A stretch of 64,000 nucleotides of DNA from Aquamicrobium defluvii (GCF_004363725.1 NZ_SNZF01000018.1:1-64000); one strand, 5' to 3'; shown: positions 24,137 to 34,185, counted from the stretch's first letter. A program made the numbers and translations. The notes: a model not told the origin generated them from the letters alone.

Positions 24137-25891
24137 ATGTCCGATGAGCACGAGTTTCGCATCCGTCCGGGGCGCATCCGCTCGACCCGCGCGCAGCAGA
24201 CCCGGCCCTTCATCGCGCAGGCAATTGCCGCCGCGAAGAAGGCCGGAGGCGGCGTCTCGCGATCCGGTCGCGTCACCTCCGGTAATCGCTCCCGTTTCGG
24301 GCGCGGCCAGCGCGCCAGCATCCAGGCCAACCGCCTCATCACCTCCCGCACACGGGGCGCCGTCGTCAAGGCGCGCGTCGTTCGCCACATGGCGTCGTCG
24401 GCGCCGCTTGGGGCGCATCTTGATTATCTGCGCCGTGACGGCGTGACCCGAGACGGCGAGAAGGCAAGGCTGTTCGGGCCGGGAACGGAGGACGCCGATG
24501 GTCGCGCCTTCGCGGAGCGCTGCGGCGATGACCGGCATCATTTCCGGTTCATCGTTTCGCCCGACGACGCTCCGGATATGTCGGACCTCCGATCTTTCAC
24601 CGACGATCTTGTCGCGCAGATGGAGAAGGATCTCGGAACACGCCTCGACTGGGTGGCGGTCGATCACTGGAACACGGCGCATCCGCATGTCCACCTGATC
24701 GTGCGCGGCACCCGCGACGACGGGCAGGATCTCGTGATTTCCCGCGACTACATCAAGGAGGGGATGCGGGACCGGGCGTGCGATCTCGTCACCCAGGAGC
24801 TGGGGCCGCGCACCGATCTCGACATCCGCCGCAGCCTTGAGGCCCAGATCGAGGCGGAACGCTGGACACAACTCGACCGCCAGCTTGTCCGCGACGCTGG
24901 CAAATCCGGTATCGTCGATCTCGCCCCGCTCGCCGACCGTCCGCAGGACGAGTTCCATACGCTGAAGGTCGGCCGGCTCCGCACCCTCGAAGTTCTTGGC
25001 GTCGCCGGGCAGATTGGCCATTCGCAATGGTTCATCAAGCCCGAGGCCGAAACGGTCCTGCGCGAGCTGGGCGAGCGCGGCGACATCATCAAGCGCATGC
25101 ACCGCGCCCTGACCGAACGCGGCATCGAGCGCGGCTCGGCCAGCTATGTGCTGGCCGGCGAAAGCCTCGACGTTCCGGTCATCGGCCGCCTGGTCGAGCG
25201 CGGCCTTGATGACGAGTTGAAGGGCACCGCCTATGCCGTGGTCGATGGCGTTGACGGTCGCAGCCATCATATCAGGCTGCCGCATCTGGACGCCGCTGGC
25301 GACAGCCCGCCCGGCTCGATTGTCGAGCTGCGCGCTTATGAGGATGCGCAAGGCGCGCGCCGTGTCGCGCTTGCCGTCCGCTCCGATCTCGATCTCGGCG
25401 CGCAGATCGGCGCCTCGGGTGCGACCTGGCTCGATCGGCAGGCCATCGCCCGCGAGCCCATCGCCCTATCGGACAGCGGCTTTGGTGCCGAGGTCCGTCA
25501 GGCTCTGGATGAGCGCGCGGAGCATCTGATCGGCGAGGGCTATGCCGAGCGGCAGGGCGGCCGCGTCGTCTTCGCGCGCCGACTGCTCAGCACACTGCGC
25601 AGGCGCGAACTCGACAGCCTCGCCGAGAAGCTCGCGGCAGATACCGGCATGTCCTTCGAGCGCGCCGCCAGCGGCGAATATGTCGCCGGTTCCTATCGTC
25701 AGCGCTTCGCACTCGCCTCCGGCCGCTTCGCCATGATCGAGGGTCCCGGACCTGACGGGGGTCTCGGCTTCCAGCTCGTGCCCTGGTTGCCCTCGCTGGA
25801 AAAGCAGATCGGCCGTCACGTCTCCGGCGTGGCCCGCGACGATGGCGGCATCGATTGGGATTTTGGGCGCAAGCGCAGCCTCGGCCTCTGA
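24137..25891 (+). CDS. Relaxase/mobilisation nuclease with DUF3363 (RlxS-like)
   Basis: 584 residues. The very basic N-terminus (about 1-95) precedes a VirD2/MobP-type relaxase core: HHFRFIVSPDD near 133-143 and the metal-binding histidine motif HWNTAHPHVHLIVRG near 173-188. DUF3363 covers most of the C-terminal half (for example RPQDEFHTLKVGRLRTLEVLG and YQRF-like end KQIGRHVSGVARDDGG). The enzyme should nick oriT and pilot the strand through the channel. It is the cognate relaxase for the TraG downstream. The start is set at ATG 24137, within a repeat copy's flank; the upstream frame contains no conserved residues. Confidence 0.92.
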   Translation: MSDEHEFRIRPGRIRSTRAQQTRPFIAQAIAAAKKAGGGVSRSGRVTSGNRSRFGRGQRASIQANRLITSRTRGAVVKARVVRHMASSAPLGAHLDYLRRDGVTRDGEKARLFGPGTEDADGRAFAERCGDDRHHFRFIVSPDDAPDMSDLRSFTDDLVAQMEKDLGTRLDWVAVDHWNTAHPHVHLIVRGTRDDGQDLVISRDYIKEGMRDRACDLVTQELGPRTDLDIRRSLEAQIEAERWTQLDRQLVRDAGKSGIVDLAPLADRPQDEFHTLKVGRLRTLEVLGVAGQIGHSQWFIKPEAETVLRELGERGDIIKRMHRALTERGIERGSASYVLAGESLDVPVIGRLVERGLDDELKGTAYAVVDGVDGRSHHIRLPHLDAAGDSPPGSIVELRAYEDAQGARRVALAVRSDLDLGAQIGASGATWLDRQAIAREPIALSDSGFGAEVRQALDERAEHLIGEGYAERQGGRVVFARRLLSTLRRRELDSLAEKLAADTGMSFERAASGEYVAGSYRQRFALASGRFAMIEGPGPDGGLGFQLVPWLPSLEKQIGRHVSGVARDDGGIDWDFGRKRSLGL

Positions 25892-25916
25892 CCTCAACTG
25901 GAAAGGATCTCTGCCC

Positions 25917-27902
25917 ATGTCCGCCACCAAAATTCTCTGGGGACAGATCACCACCGTCTTCCTCATCATCCTTGCCACCACCTGGGGCGCGACGCAATAT
26001 GTCGCCTGGAGCCTCGGCTATCAGCCGCAACTCGGCCCGCCCTGGTTCGAACTGCTCGGGACGCCGATCTATTATCCCCCGGCGATCTTCTGGTGGTGGT
26101 ATTTCTATGAAGCCTATGCGCCGCCGATCTTCGCGAAGGGCGGCATCATCGCGGCCTCGGGCGGCTTCATCGCCATCGCGGTCGCCATCGGCATGTCGGT
26201 CTGGCGGGCGCGCGAGGCGAAGAACGTCGCCACCTACGGCTCGGCGCGTTGGGCCTCAAAGCCCGAGGTGAAGGCCGCCGGCCTGCTCGATCCCGATGGC
26301 GTAGTCCTCGGCCGATATGACCGCGAGTATCTGCGGCATGATGGCCCCGAGCATGTGCTGTGCTTCGCGCCGACCCGTTCGGGCAAGGGCGTCGGCCTGG
26401 TGGTGCCGACGCTGCTGACCTGGCCGGGCTCGGCAGTTGTCCACGACATCAAGGGCGAGAACTGGCAACTCACTTCGGGGTTTCGTTCACACCATGGTCG
26501 CGTGCTGCTGTTCGATCCGACCAACCCGAAATCCTCGGCCTACAATCCGCTGCTCGAAGTGCGTCGCGGCGAGTGGGAGGTGAGGGACGTGCAGAACATC
26601 GCCGACATCCTCGTCGATCCCGAAGGCAGCCTCGACAAGCGCAACCATTGGGAAAAGACCTCCCATTCGCTCCTCGTCGGCGCGATCCTTCATGTTCTTT
26701 ATGCCGAGCCTGACAAGACGCTGGCAGGTGTGGCCAGATTCCTGTCCGATCCCAAGCGTCCGGTGGACTCCACCCTGCGCGCCATGATGACAACCGCGCA
26801 TCTGGGTGAGGCGGGGCCGCATCCGGTCGTGGCCAGTGCGGCGCGCGAGCTGCGCAACAAGTCCGAGAACGAGCGGTCGGGCGTGTTGTCGACGGCGATG
26901 TCGTTTCTCGGCCTCTATCGCGATCCCGTGGTGGCCGAGGTCACGCGCCGCTCCGACTGGCGGATCAGCGATATTGTGGCCGGCGATCAGCCGACCACGC
27001 TCTACCTCGTCGTGCCGCCTTCCGACATCAACCGCACCAAACCCCTGATGCGATTGCTGCTCAATCAGGTTGGCCGTCGCCTCACCGAGGATCTGCAAGC
27101 GAATGCCGGAAGGCATCGGCTGCTCTTGATGCTCGACGAGTTTCCAGCGCTCGGGCGGCTGGACTTCTTCGAGACGGCGCTGGCCTTCATGGCGGGCTAC
27201 GGCCTCAAGAGCTTCCTGATCGCGCAGTCGCTGAACCAGATCGAGAAAGCCTATGGGCCGAACAACTCGATTCTCGACAACTGCCATGTCCGCGTGAGCT
27301 TCGCCACCAACGATGAGCGCACCGCCAAGCGCGTGTCGGACGCCCTCGGCACCGCCACCGAGATGAAGGCGATGAAGAACTATGCCGGGCACCGGCTGTC
27401 GCCCTGGCTGGGGCATCTCATGGTCTCGCGCTCGGAAACCGCGCGCCAGTTGCTCACGCCGGGCGAGATCATGCAGCTCCCACCACATGAGGAGATCGTC
27501 ATGGTGGCGGGCATCCCGCCGATCCGGGCGACGAAGGCGCGCTACTTTGAGGATACCCGGTTTCAGGAGCGCGTTCTTTCCCCGCCTGATCTGACGCGCC
27601 CGGAAGGAACCCGTGCCGACGACTGGACCGCGTTGCCGATCCCGGCGCGACCCGGTCCTGCCGAGGATGACGAGGACCACATAAGGGATGATGAAGATCC
27701 GACCGAATCCGAACGCCGCTTGCAGCCCGAACTCAGCCGCGTGAAGCCGGTGGAGAAGAAAAAGCCCATCGAGAACGAGTTCGAGCCCGATCTTTCCGAT
27801 GACGTGGAAGAAGATGTTGCCCGGAACCGACGCATGATCCGCCAGGTGCAGGGGATTGCCCGGCAGGTCGCCATGGACCCGAACGACGGCATGGAGCTGT
27901 AG
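25917..27902 (+). CDS. traG: Type IV coupling protein TraG/VirD4
   Basis: 661 residues. Two transmembrane segments at the N-terminus (about 7-30 and 60-105) are followed by the hexameric ATPase domain: Walker A PTRSGKGVGLVVP near 152-164, Walker B LLLMLDEFPALGRLDFFE near 402-418, and QSLNQIEKAYGPNNSILDNCHVRVSFATND. The charged C-terminal tail (from about 590) may bind the relaxosome. It couples the relaxase-DNA complex to the Trb channel. Co-directional with the relaxase gene, 25 bases away. AAAGGA lies 11 bases before the ATG. Confidence 0.95.
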   Translation: MSATKILWGQITTVFLIILATTWGATQYVAWSLGYQPQLGPPWFELLGTPIYYPPAIFWWWYFYEAYAPPIFAKGGIIAASGGFIAIAVAIGMSVWRAREAKNVATYGSARWASKPEVKAAGLLDPDGVVLGRYDREYLRHDGPEHVLCFAPTRSGKGVGLVVPTLLTWPGSAVVHDIKGENWQLTSGFRSHHGRVLLFDPTNPKSSAYNPLLEVRRGEWEVRDVQNIADILVDPEGSLDKRNHWEKTSHSLLVGAILHVLYAEPDKTLAGVARFLSDPKRPVDSTLRAMMTTAHLGEAGPHPVVASAARELRNKSENERSGVLSTAMSFLGLYRDPVVAEVTRRSDWRISDIVAGDQPTTLYLVVPPSDINRTKPLMRLLLNQVGRRLTEDLQANAGRHRLLLMLDEFPALGRLDFFETALAFMAGYGLKSFLIAQSLNQIEKAYGPNNSILDNCHVRVSFATNDERTAKRVSDALGTATEMKAMKNYAGHRLSPWLGHLMVSRSETARQLLTPGEIMQLPPHEEIVMVAGIPPIRATKARYFEDTRFQERVLSPPDLTRPEGTRADDWTALPIPARPGPAEDDEDHIRDDEDPTESERRLQPELSRVKPVEKKKPIENEFEPDLSDDVEEDVARNRRMIRQVQGIARQVAMDPNDGMEL

Positions 27903-27906
27903 CGCC

Positions 27907-28350
27907 ATGACACGCCACAGGAAGAAATCGAAGATCACGATCTATCTTGACCCCGATGTCACCTCGGCGCTGGCGGACTTTGCGGCACGCCGGGATCGCT
28001 CGCAATCCATGATCGCCGAAGCCGCCATCGCGTCGTTCCTGTCGCCGGACGATGCCGAGCGGCGCGAAGCGGTTGTCGTCAAGCGCCTCGACCAGCTCGA
28101 CCGCCGCATGGCGCGGCTTGAGCGGGACGTCGGCATCGCCGTCGAAAGCCTGGCGGTGTTCATTCGGTTCTGGGTCACGACAACGCCGGCGCTGCCTGAG
28201 CCAGCGGCGAAGGCCGCGAAGGCCAAGTCGGCGGAACGATATGAGGCGTTCATCACCGCACTCGGCCGGCGCCTCGCGCAGGGGCCGAAGCTCCGGCAGG
28301 AAATCTCGGAGGATGTGGCCGGATCAGAACAGGGTGCGGGGACACACTGA
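27907..28350 (+). CDS. CopG-family ribbon-helix-helix protein
   Basis: 147 residues. The N-terminal RHH motif is KITIYLDPDVTSALADFAARRDRSQSMIAEAAIASFL (about 9-45), followed by a long helical region with heptads (VVVKRLDQLDRRMARLERDVGIAVESLAVFIRFW) suggesting oligomerisation. In related elements this gene lies between traG and trbB and probably regulates the trb operon or accompanies the relaxosome. Here its link to trbB is interrupted by a 4.5-kb insertion carrying an OLD/UvrD pair. The start ATG at 27907 follows the traG stop by four bases. Confidence 0.88.
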   Translation: MTRHRKKSKITIYLDPDVTSALADFAARRDRSQSMIAEAAIASFLSPDDAERREAVVVKRLDQLDRRMARLERDVGIAVESLAVFIRFWVTTTPALPEPAAKAAKAKSAERYEAFITALGRRLAQGPKLRQEISEDVAGSEQGAGTH

Positions 28351-28629
28351 TTGGTATACCATTTCGAGCCCATCAGCGACATTCAGGCAGACTGCGGTAT
28401 GGCGCAGCCCCTCACGGATGCGGAAGAAGACCCGGCCCAAAGTAGACATTCGAGCGCTGTCGATCCTGCCTGGCGACATGTCCGAAAGCGGACACCGCAC
28501 TCTTGCCGAACGGAAATCCACCCAATCAGTAAGACACGGCGGCGGCCTTCGGCGGATACTTGCGGTTCAAGCTGTGCAAAGCGCTGTTCGCTCGGTATCG
28601 TTGGCCAAGGGCGGGAGGGATGTTCAGCA
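28351..28629 (+). other. Gap at the left edge of the inserted defence pair
   Basis: The frame of the downstream OLD gene is open through this stretch, but the encoded residues look like translated noncoding DNA, and conserved sequence starts only at 28630. It contains inverted GACATTCG/CGGACA-like elements around 28449-28500. Presumably it holds the promoter of the inserted pair. Confidence 0.5.
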
Positions 28630-30543
28630 GTGGAAATAAGTAGACTTAAAATATCAAACTTTCGCTCTATCAAAGAGGCAGACATTCAGTTTGGCGCGGT
28701 TACAGTCCTTATAGGAACCAACAACGCCGGAAAGTCGGCGATACTGGAAGCGATCCGCATCGCGCTTACCAGACGGTGGGGACAGCGCGGAACCGGATTC
28801 ACTGAATATGATGTGCATCTGTGCGACGGTAGGCCAGATCCAAAAGTCGGCGATCCCGTCGTTATCGAGGTCGAGTTCCAGGAGGCTGTCGCCAACGAGT
28901 GGCCCGAGGACCTCCACGGCGAACTCGAAGACATCATCCAACTCGATCCAGTGACCGGCCGCGCGTCAATAATCATGCGCGTCAGCTGCTCATGGGAAGC
29001 GGCCGAAGAGAGTTTCGTGCCACGATGGGAATTCCTGAACGTCGAAAGGAACCCACTCGCCGGGCGCGGCGCTCGCGCCGTCAATCTCCAGGAGTTCTTC
29101 CAGTTTCTGCCCGTCTTCTACCTTGAGGCGCTCCGCGACGTCACGGACGAGTTTTCCTCAAGGAGCCAGTTCTGGGGCAAGTTGCTCCGGACGGTGCAAA
29201 TCCCTGAACCTCTCGAGCAGAAATCAAAGCGGATCTTCGACCTTCTGAATCGACGCTTGCTCGACGCTGATCCGCTTCTGGCCAATCTTGCCAACGGTCT
29301 TTCCCATATCAGCCGCGTCGCCGCCACCGACGTCCCAGGCCAGGCGGACTTGCGGCTGCTGCCCCTCAATACATGGGATATCCTCTCGAAGGCGGAGGTC
29401 ATCTATCAGACGGAGGGCGGCAAACCGTGGCTACCGTTGGCGCGGCACGGTCAAGGCGTGCAGAGCCTTTCCGTCATGTTCCTCTTCAAAGCCTTCGTTG
29501 AGCTGATCCTGAGCGATCTGTACCGGCCCGAAAGCACAGCTGTCCTGGCTCTTGAGGAGCCGGAGACACATCTCCATCCTCAGGCGGCCCGCAGCCTTTG
29601 GCGTCATATCACTGAGCTCCCAGGCCAGAAGATCGTAACGACACATTCGCCGTACTTCCTACAGCACGTTCCGTTCCGCGATATCCGCGTCGTCCGTGTC
29701 GAGGCAAACGGCACAACTGTAAGCTCTCTCCCCCGTCAATTCCGCGCGCCCGTCCCGCATGTTCCCCAGATTGACGCCATCATCGCAGCCTCCGCCGGCC
29801 TCATCACTTATGACCGCGGTCTCAACGAACTCGTGCTGTCCGGCGCTCTGCCCCAAAACCAGTATCGCGATCTCCTCATCGCCTACGGCGGACGCCCTGA
29901 CACACAGACCATCCACGCCGCGCTGCGTAAGGCATCCGATGCATCGCAGGAGTTCGTCTCGGACGCGGAACTGGAGCAGCTGGAGACATTTGCTCGGCGG
30001 ATCCGTGGCGAAATATTCTTCGCACGCCGCTGGCTTCTCGTGGAGGGCCCGTCCGATTACCATCTGGTTCATGGCATCGCCAAGGGCCTTGGCTACGACC
30101 TTGATGAACACGGCGTCGCCGTCATCGATTTCCAGAACAATGGCAGCCCCGAGATATTTGCGGTACTTGCAAGAGCGCTCGGTTATCCTTGGCTTGCCGT
30201 CGTCGATGGAGATGCCGCCGGGCTCGGCTACATCGCCAGGATCACCGCACGAAAGTTTTCCGCCGAGGAAATGGCTCGCCGCACCTTCTCGTTGCCGGCC
30301 GGTTATCTCGAACAGCAGCTCATAGCAGATGGACTGCAAAACGAACTGAAAGCAATTCTTGTCTCTTTTGGAAACGTAGGAGCAGCGGATTTTGACGATG
30401 CGACATTGATTGCGGCACTCGAGAACGACAAGAGCGGCTACGCAGCCGTCCTCGCAAAACAGTGCGCCGAGAACCCGGCGCTGGCGCAGCGCATGCCTGC
30501 ATCATTCCGCAATGCAATCTTGGCATTGAGAGGCCTAACATGA
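28630..30543 (+). CDS. OLD-family ATPase/Toprim nuclease, Gabija GajA-like
   Basis: 637 residues from a GTG start (VEISRLKISNFRSIKEAD) with GGAGGG upstream. ABC-type ATPase: Walker A GTNNAGKSA at about 29-37, Walker B LALEEPETHLHPQAARSLW near 305, then TTHSPYFLQHV. The C-terminal Toprim nuclease has Glu near 471 (LLVEGPSDYHLV) and DGD near 525 (AVVDGDAAGLGY). A class 2 OLD nuclease next to a UvrD helicase is the Gabija arrangement, where GajA nicks phage DNA when nucleotide levels fall. It is longer than the classic GajA (578 residues in Bacillus), so I call it Gabija-like. It overlaps the helicase gene by four bases. The pair splits the copG-trbB junction and is clearly cargo. Confidence 0.83.
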   Translation: MEISRLKISNFRSIKEADIQFGAVTVLIGTNNAGKSAILEAIRIALTRRWGQRGTGFTEYDVHLCDGRPDPKVGDPVVIEVEFQEAVANEWPEDLHGELEDIIQLDPVTGRASIIMRVSCSWEAAEESFVPRWEFLNVERNPLAGRGARAVNLQEFFQFLPVFYLEALRDVTDEFSSRSQFWGKLLRTVQIPEPLEQKSKRIFDLLNRRLLDADPLLANLANGLSHISRVAATDVPGQADLRLLPLNTWDILSKAEVIYQTEGGKPWLPLARHGQGVQSLSVMFLFKAFVELILSDLYRPESTAVLALEEPETHLHPQAARSLWRHITELPGQKIVTTHSPYFLQHVPFRDIRVVRVEANGTTVSSLPRQFRAPVPHVPQIDAIIAASAGLITYDRGLNELVLSGALPQNQYRDLLIAYGGRPDTQTIHAALRKASDASQEFVSDAELEQLETFARRIRGEIFFARRWLLVEGPSDYHLVHGIAKGLGYDLDEHGVAVIDFQNNGSPEIFAVLARALGYPWLAVVDGDAAGLGYIARITARKFSAEEMARRTFSLPAGYLEQQLIADGLQNELKAILVSFGNVGAADFDDATLIAALENDKSGYAAVLAKQCAENPALAQRMPASFRNAILALRGLT

Positions 30544-32456
30544 CCGATACCGCCCTCAACGTGGCATTGTCAGAACTGACCGAAGCACAAAGTATCGCTG
30601 TCGCTTGGCGCGATGGCCCGATGTTCGTTCTCGCCGGCCCCGGCTCCGGCAAGACCCGCGTCCTGACGACGCGGGTGGCCAAGCTGCTTGCCGATACGCC
30701 CGATCGTTCGTTCCGCGTGCTGGCTCTGACCTTCACCAACAAGGCGGCTGACGAAATGTCCGCGCGCGTCACTGCATTGGTACCTGAACAGGAACGGCGC
30801 GCTCTGATCGGGACCTTTCACTCCTTCTGCATGCAGATGCTGCAGCAGCACGGCTCCCACATTGGCATCAACCCTGATTTTGCAATCTACTCGCTCGACG
30901 TCGATCGCCAGGAAATTTTGCGCGACGCGATCAAACAGGCGGGCCTGAGCCAAAACGACGTTCGGCTTCTGTCTACCATTGACAAGCTTAAGTCGCAGCT
31001 TATCCAACCGACAGGCTCGGCCCGATACTTTCGTGATCCGTCCGATGGCGCACGGGTGGAGCAGGTATACACCGCATACGAGGCGGCGCTCACCCAAGCC
31101 AATGCCCTAGATTTTGGTTCGCTCATCGCCCAGGCCTATCGCCTTGTCACAGACTTCCCCGGCATCGCCGGACGCTATCGCAAGACCTATGCCTACTGGA
31201 TGTTCGACGAGTTTCAGGACACTACCGATGGGCAGTACCGACTAATCCGCGCGCTCGCCGGCAAGGATTTCAGGAATGTCTTCGCCGTCGCCGACGATGA
31301 CCAGATCATCTACCAGTGGAACGGCGCGAGCTACCAACAGATCCAGCGGTTCCGAGCCGACTTTTCCCCGCAGGAACTGCAGCTTCCCACAAACTACCGT
31401 TGTCCGCCCGCAATTGTTGCCGCCGCGAACCATCTTGTGGTCCATAATCTGCAACGCACGGCCGCCAAGCAGCCGCTGGAGGCGGGCAAGACCTCGCTGA
31501 AATATCCCGATGAACAGCACATCCGCGTCCTACGCTATTCCACCGACGAGGTGGAAGCCGCGTCGATTGCGGAAGGCATCGCCAAAATCGACCGCGCTCG
31601 ATGGGGTGAAGTCGCGGTACTGGCCCGTACGCGCTACATGCTAGAAAAGCTTCAATCCGCGCTGACGCAGAAGCAGGTCAGTGCGGTCATTTCTCAGCGC
31701 CGCGATGATTTCCGATCACCTCAGTTCCTGTGGCTCACTGCCGTACTTCGCCAAGCGCTGCGCCCGCTTGATCGGCGTGCGCTGGAAACCCTGACCGGCG
31801 CTTTCAATCGTTGGTTTGGCACTGACGCCCGTGTCGATCTCATCATCACCGCCACCGAATTGACGGAACGCTCCCTGCTCGATGAATGGGCGGTAGCGGT
31901 CAAAGCCGGACTGGGTGATGATGTCAATGGCAACGCTCTCGTCGATGTAGCTGCAACCTTCGCAAAGGAGCCCGCGCGGTTCAGGCAGTTTGTTGACGCA
32001 GTCCTCGCCATGATCCCGGCGCAGGACGATGAAGCCAGTGACATTGCAGAAGACCGGGCGGCTTGGTCCGATCTTGTGAGAAGTATCGGCAAAACCATCG
32101 GCCGCGATGCGCCACTTGAACAGTTTCTCCAGGAACTGGCCATCCGCTCAAAGGAAGCCCCAGTCGGCAGCAATACCGTGACCCTTATGACGATCCACGG
32201 CGCCAAGGGGAAGGAGTTCGATCATGTTTATGTGGTCGGACTGGCGGAGGACATCTTGCCGAGCTTTCAAAGCCTGAAGGCGGGCGAGAACAGCGCTGAA
32301 ATGGAAGAGGAGCGGCGCAACTGCTTCGTGGCTATCACGCGTGCGCGAGAGTGGCTCTGCCTCTCCTATGCAGACAACTATCGGGGATGGAACAAGCAAC
32401 CGTCACGTTTTCTACGCGAGATGGGTTTCGTGTTGCCCGATCAACCAGCGCAATGA
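30540..32456 (+). CDS. UvrD/PcrA-type helicase, Gabija GajB-like
   Basis: 638 residues of an SF1A helicase. Motif I is GPGSGKTRVLTTRVAKLL near 31-48, motif II YWMFDEFQDTTDGQYRLI near 218-235, motif III VADDDQIIYQWNGA near 256, then TIHGAKGKEFDHVYVVGLAEDILP near 550 and VAITRARE near 600. It is complete, with 1A/1B/2A/2B regions, longer than the compact GajB (about 500 residues). In Gabija, GajB senses DNA ends or hydrolyses nucleotides and activates GajA. Translational coupling (ATGA at 30540) with the OLD gene supports a two-protein system. An alternative is a stand-alone class 2 OLD/UvrD repair module. Confidence 0.83.
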   Translation: MTDTALNVALSELTEAQSIAVAWRDGPMFVLAGPGSGKTRVLTTRVAKLLADTPDRSFRVLALTFTNKAADEMSARVTALVPEQERRALIGTFHSFCMQMLQQHGSHIGINPDFAIYSLDVDRQEILRDAIKQAGLSQNDVRLLSTIDKLKSQLIQPTGSARYFRDPSDGARVEQVYTAYEAALTQANALDFGSLIAQAYRLVTDFPGIAGRYRKTYAYWMFDEFQDTTDGQYRLIRALAGKDFRNVFAVADDDQIIYQWNGASYQQIQRFRADFSPQELQLPTNYRCPPAIVAAANHLVVHNLQRTAAKQPLEAGKTSLKYPDEQHIRVLRYSTDEVEAASIAEGIAKIDRARWGEVAVLARTRYMLEKLQSALTQKQVSAVISQRRDDFRSPQFLWLTAVLRQALRPLDRRALETLTGAFNRWFGTDARVDLIITATELTERSLLDEWAVAVKAGLGDDVNGNALVDVAATFAKEPARFRQFVDAVLAMIPAQDDEASDIAEDRAAWSDLVRSIGKTIGRDAPLEQFLQELAIRSKEAPVGSNTVTLMTIHGAKGKEFDHVYVVGLAEDILPSFQSLKAGENSAEMEEERRNCFVAITRAREWLCLSYADNYRGWNKQPSRFLREMGFVLPDQPAQ

Positions 32457-32860
32457 AGCTCTGATCAGTCCAGCACCAAGTGGTTGGCCTGCTGGACACT
32501 GATGACGAACCCACGAATGTCCGCTCCCGTCATTGCACCACGCCTCCGGCGCAGAAGCAGCGAAAGCCCGCCTTTTCGCCCCTGCTGGTCGAGCTTGCTG
32601 CAGTGCAGCCGATTACCGCGCCTCAGCAGCGAACGGCAACTTGGTCCGCAAGGTCGCAATGTTCATCGAATCAGCCGGCTTGTGTTGAGCGACTCCCCCA
32701 CGCCGCGCCGCCTTGGCCCTGAGTAGCATCACCGCCATTCTCCTGTATTTGCACGCCACACTACTACGACGGTCGAAACTTGTTGAAACGGCCGCTTTGG
32801 GGTCTCTTTTAGTCATCCCCATCCGGGGAACTCTCGCCTCCCCGGTGGAACGGGGACGAG
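32457..32860 (+). other. 404-bp gap between the inserted pair and trbB
   Basis: No credible gene is seen. AT-richer sequence around 32735-32815 (CCTGTATTTGCACGCC, then GGTCTCTTTTAGTC) may hold the trb promoter. GGGGACGAG supplies the ribosome binding region for trbB at 32861. This is the right edge of the insertion. I found no obvious direct repeats shared with the left edge at 28351. Confidence 0.45.
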
Positions 32861-33859
32861 ATGGCAGGCATCAACCACAATCAGGCAACGGTGGACCGCG
32901 GCGCGCGCATGCTCCGAACGGCGCTCGGGCCTGCCATCTCAGCCCTGCTGCAAGACCCGTCGGTCGTCGAGGTCATGCTGAACCCCGATGGCCGGATCTG
33001 GGTGGACCGGCTGTCCGAGGGACTGGCCGATACGAGCGAGATACTGTCGGCTGCCGATGGTGAGCGCATCGTGCGGCTGGTCGCCCACCATGTCGGTGTG
33101 GAAGTGCATGCCCGCAGCCCCCGCGTCTCGGCCGAACTGCCGGAGACCGGCGAGCGCTTCGAGGGCCTGCTGCCGCCGGTCGTCGCCGCACCCGCCTTCG
33201 CCATCCGCAAGCCCGCCGTCACGGTCTTCACACTCGACGACTACGTGGCGGCCGGCATCATGTCCGCCGGTCAAGCGGAAACGCTCCGCGCCGCCGTCCA
33301 GTCGCGTGCGAACATCCTCGTCGCCGGTGGCACGTCCACCGGCAAGACCACGCTGACCAATGCGCTGCTGGCCGAGGTGGCCAAGACGCAGGATCGCGTC
33401 GTCATCATCGAGGACACCCGCGAGCTGCAATGCGCGGCACCCAACCTTGTCGCCATGCGGACCAAGGATGGCGTTGCCACTCTGTCCGATCTGGTCCGTT
33501 CCTCGCTGCGGCTGCGTCCCGACCGTATTCCGATCGGTGAGGTGCGTGGCGCCGAGGCGCTCGATCTCCTCAAAGCCTGGGGCACCGGGCACCCCGGAGG
33601 GATCGGCACCATCCATGCCGGTTCCGGCATCGGCGCGCTTCGCCGCCTCGAACAATTGATCCAGGAAGCCGTCGTCACCGTCCCGCGCGCCATGATCGCC
33701 GAAACCATCGACCTCGTGGCCGTCCTTGCCGGTCGCGGTTCCGCACGGCGGCTTGTCGAACTCGCCCGCGTCGATGGTCTCGGTCCCGACGGCGACTACC
33801 GGATTTTCCCCGCCTTTTCAGAACCCGGCACCACTCGCAACACTGGAGAACCTGCATGA
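32861..33859 (+). CDS. trbB: TrbB, type IV secretion ATPase
   Basis: 332 residues of the VirB11/TrbB family: N-terminal domain ([25 protein letters not shown]), Walker [18 protein letters not shown] near 154-170, Asp box [11 protein letters not shown], and [57 protein letters not shown]. It forms a hexamer at the inner face of the channel and powers pilus assembly and substrate transfer. It is first gene of the trb run; trbC overlaps by four bases. GACGAG precedes the ATG. Confidence 0.96.
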   Translation: MAGINHNQATVDRGARMLRTALGPAISALLQDPSVVEVMLNPDGRIWVDRLSEGLADTSEILSAADGERIVRLVAHHVGVEVHARSPRVSAELPETGERFEGLLPPVVAAPAFAIRKPAVTVFTLDDYVAAGIMSAGQAETLRAAVQSRANILVAGGTSTGKTTLTNALLAEVAKTQDRVVIIEDTRELQCAAPNLVAMRTKDGVATLSDLVRSSLRLRPDRIPIGEVRGAEALDLLKAWGTGHPGGIGTIHAGSGIGALRRLEQLIQEAVVTVPRAMIAETIDLVAVLAGRGSARRLVELARVDGLGPDGDYRIFPAFSEPGTTRNTGEPA

Positions 33860-34185
33860 TCCGTCGCGCCTTCCGCATCCGTCACCATATCGCAACCGCC
33901 GCCGCCTTCGCCTGGGTGAGCCTGATGACATCCCCGGCCTTTGCCTCCGGCTCTTCGATGCCCTGGGAAGCGCCGTTGCAATCCATCCTCGAATCCGTCG
34001 AAGGGCCGGTGGCGAAAATCGTGGCGGTGATTATCATCATCGTCACAGGCCTGACGTTGGCTTTCGGCGACACCGGCGGCGGCTTCAGGCGACTGATCCA
34101 GATCGTCTTCGGCATCTCCATCGCCTTCGCCGCCAGCTCCTTCTTCCTCTCGTTCTTCAGCTTCGGCGGCGGAGCGCTGGTCTGA
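33856..34185 (+). CDS. trbC: TrbC, pilin precursor
   Basis: 109 residues. A signal segment (IATAAAFAWVSLMTSPAFAS, cleavage likely after AFA) is followed by two hydrophobic helices (about 55-70, IVAVIIIIVTGLTLAFG; and 82-105, IVFGISIAFAASSFFLSFF). This is the VirB2/TrbC prepilin layout. In RP4 it is processed and cyclised by TraF; a TraF homologue is encoded at 22177. Overlaps trbB by four bases and trbD by one. Confidence 0.93.
   Translation: MIRRAFRIRHHIATAAAFAWVSLMTSPAFASGSSMPWEAPLQSILESVEGPVAKIVAVIIIIVTGLTLAFGDTGGGFRRLIQIVFGISIAFAASSFFLSFFSFGGGALV

Noticed and set aside
23513..25351. 612-residue minus-strand frame opposite the transglycosylase and relaxase
   Set aside because: Antisense shadow crossing two well-supported genes and a noncoding gap; composition is not protein-like.
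28351..28629. N-terminal extension of the OLD nuclease
   Set aside because: The frame is open, but the residues look like translated noncoding DNA. Conserved sequence begins at the GTG at 28630, which has GGAGGG upstream.
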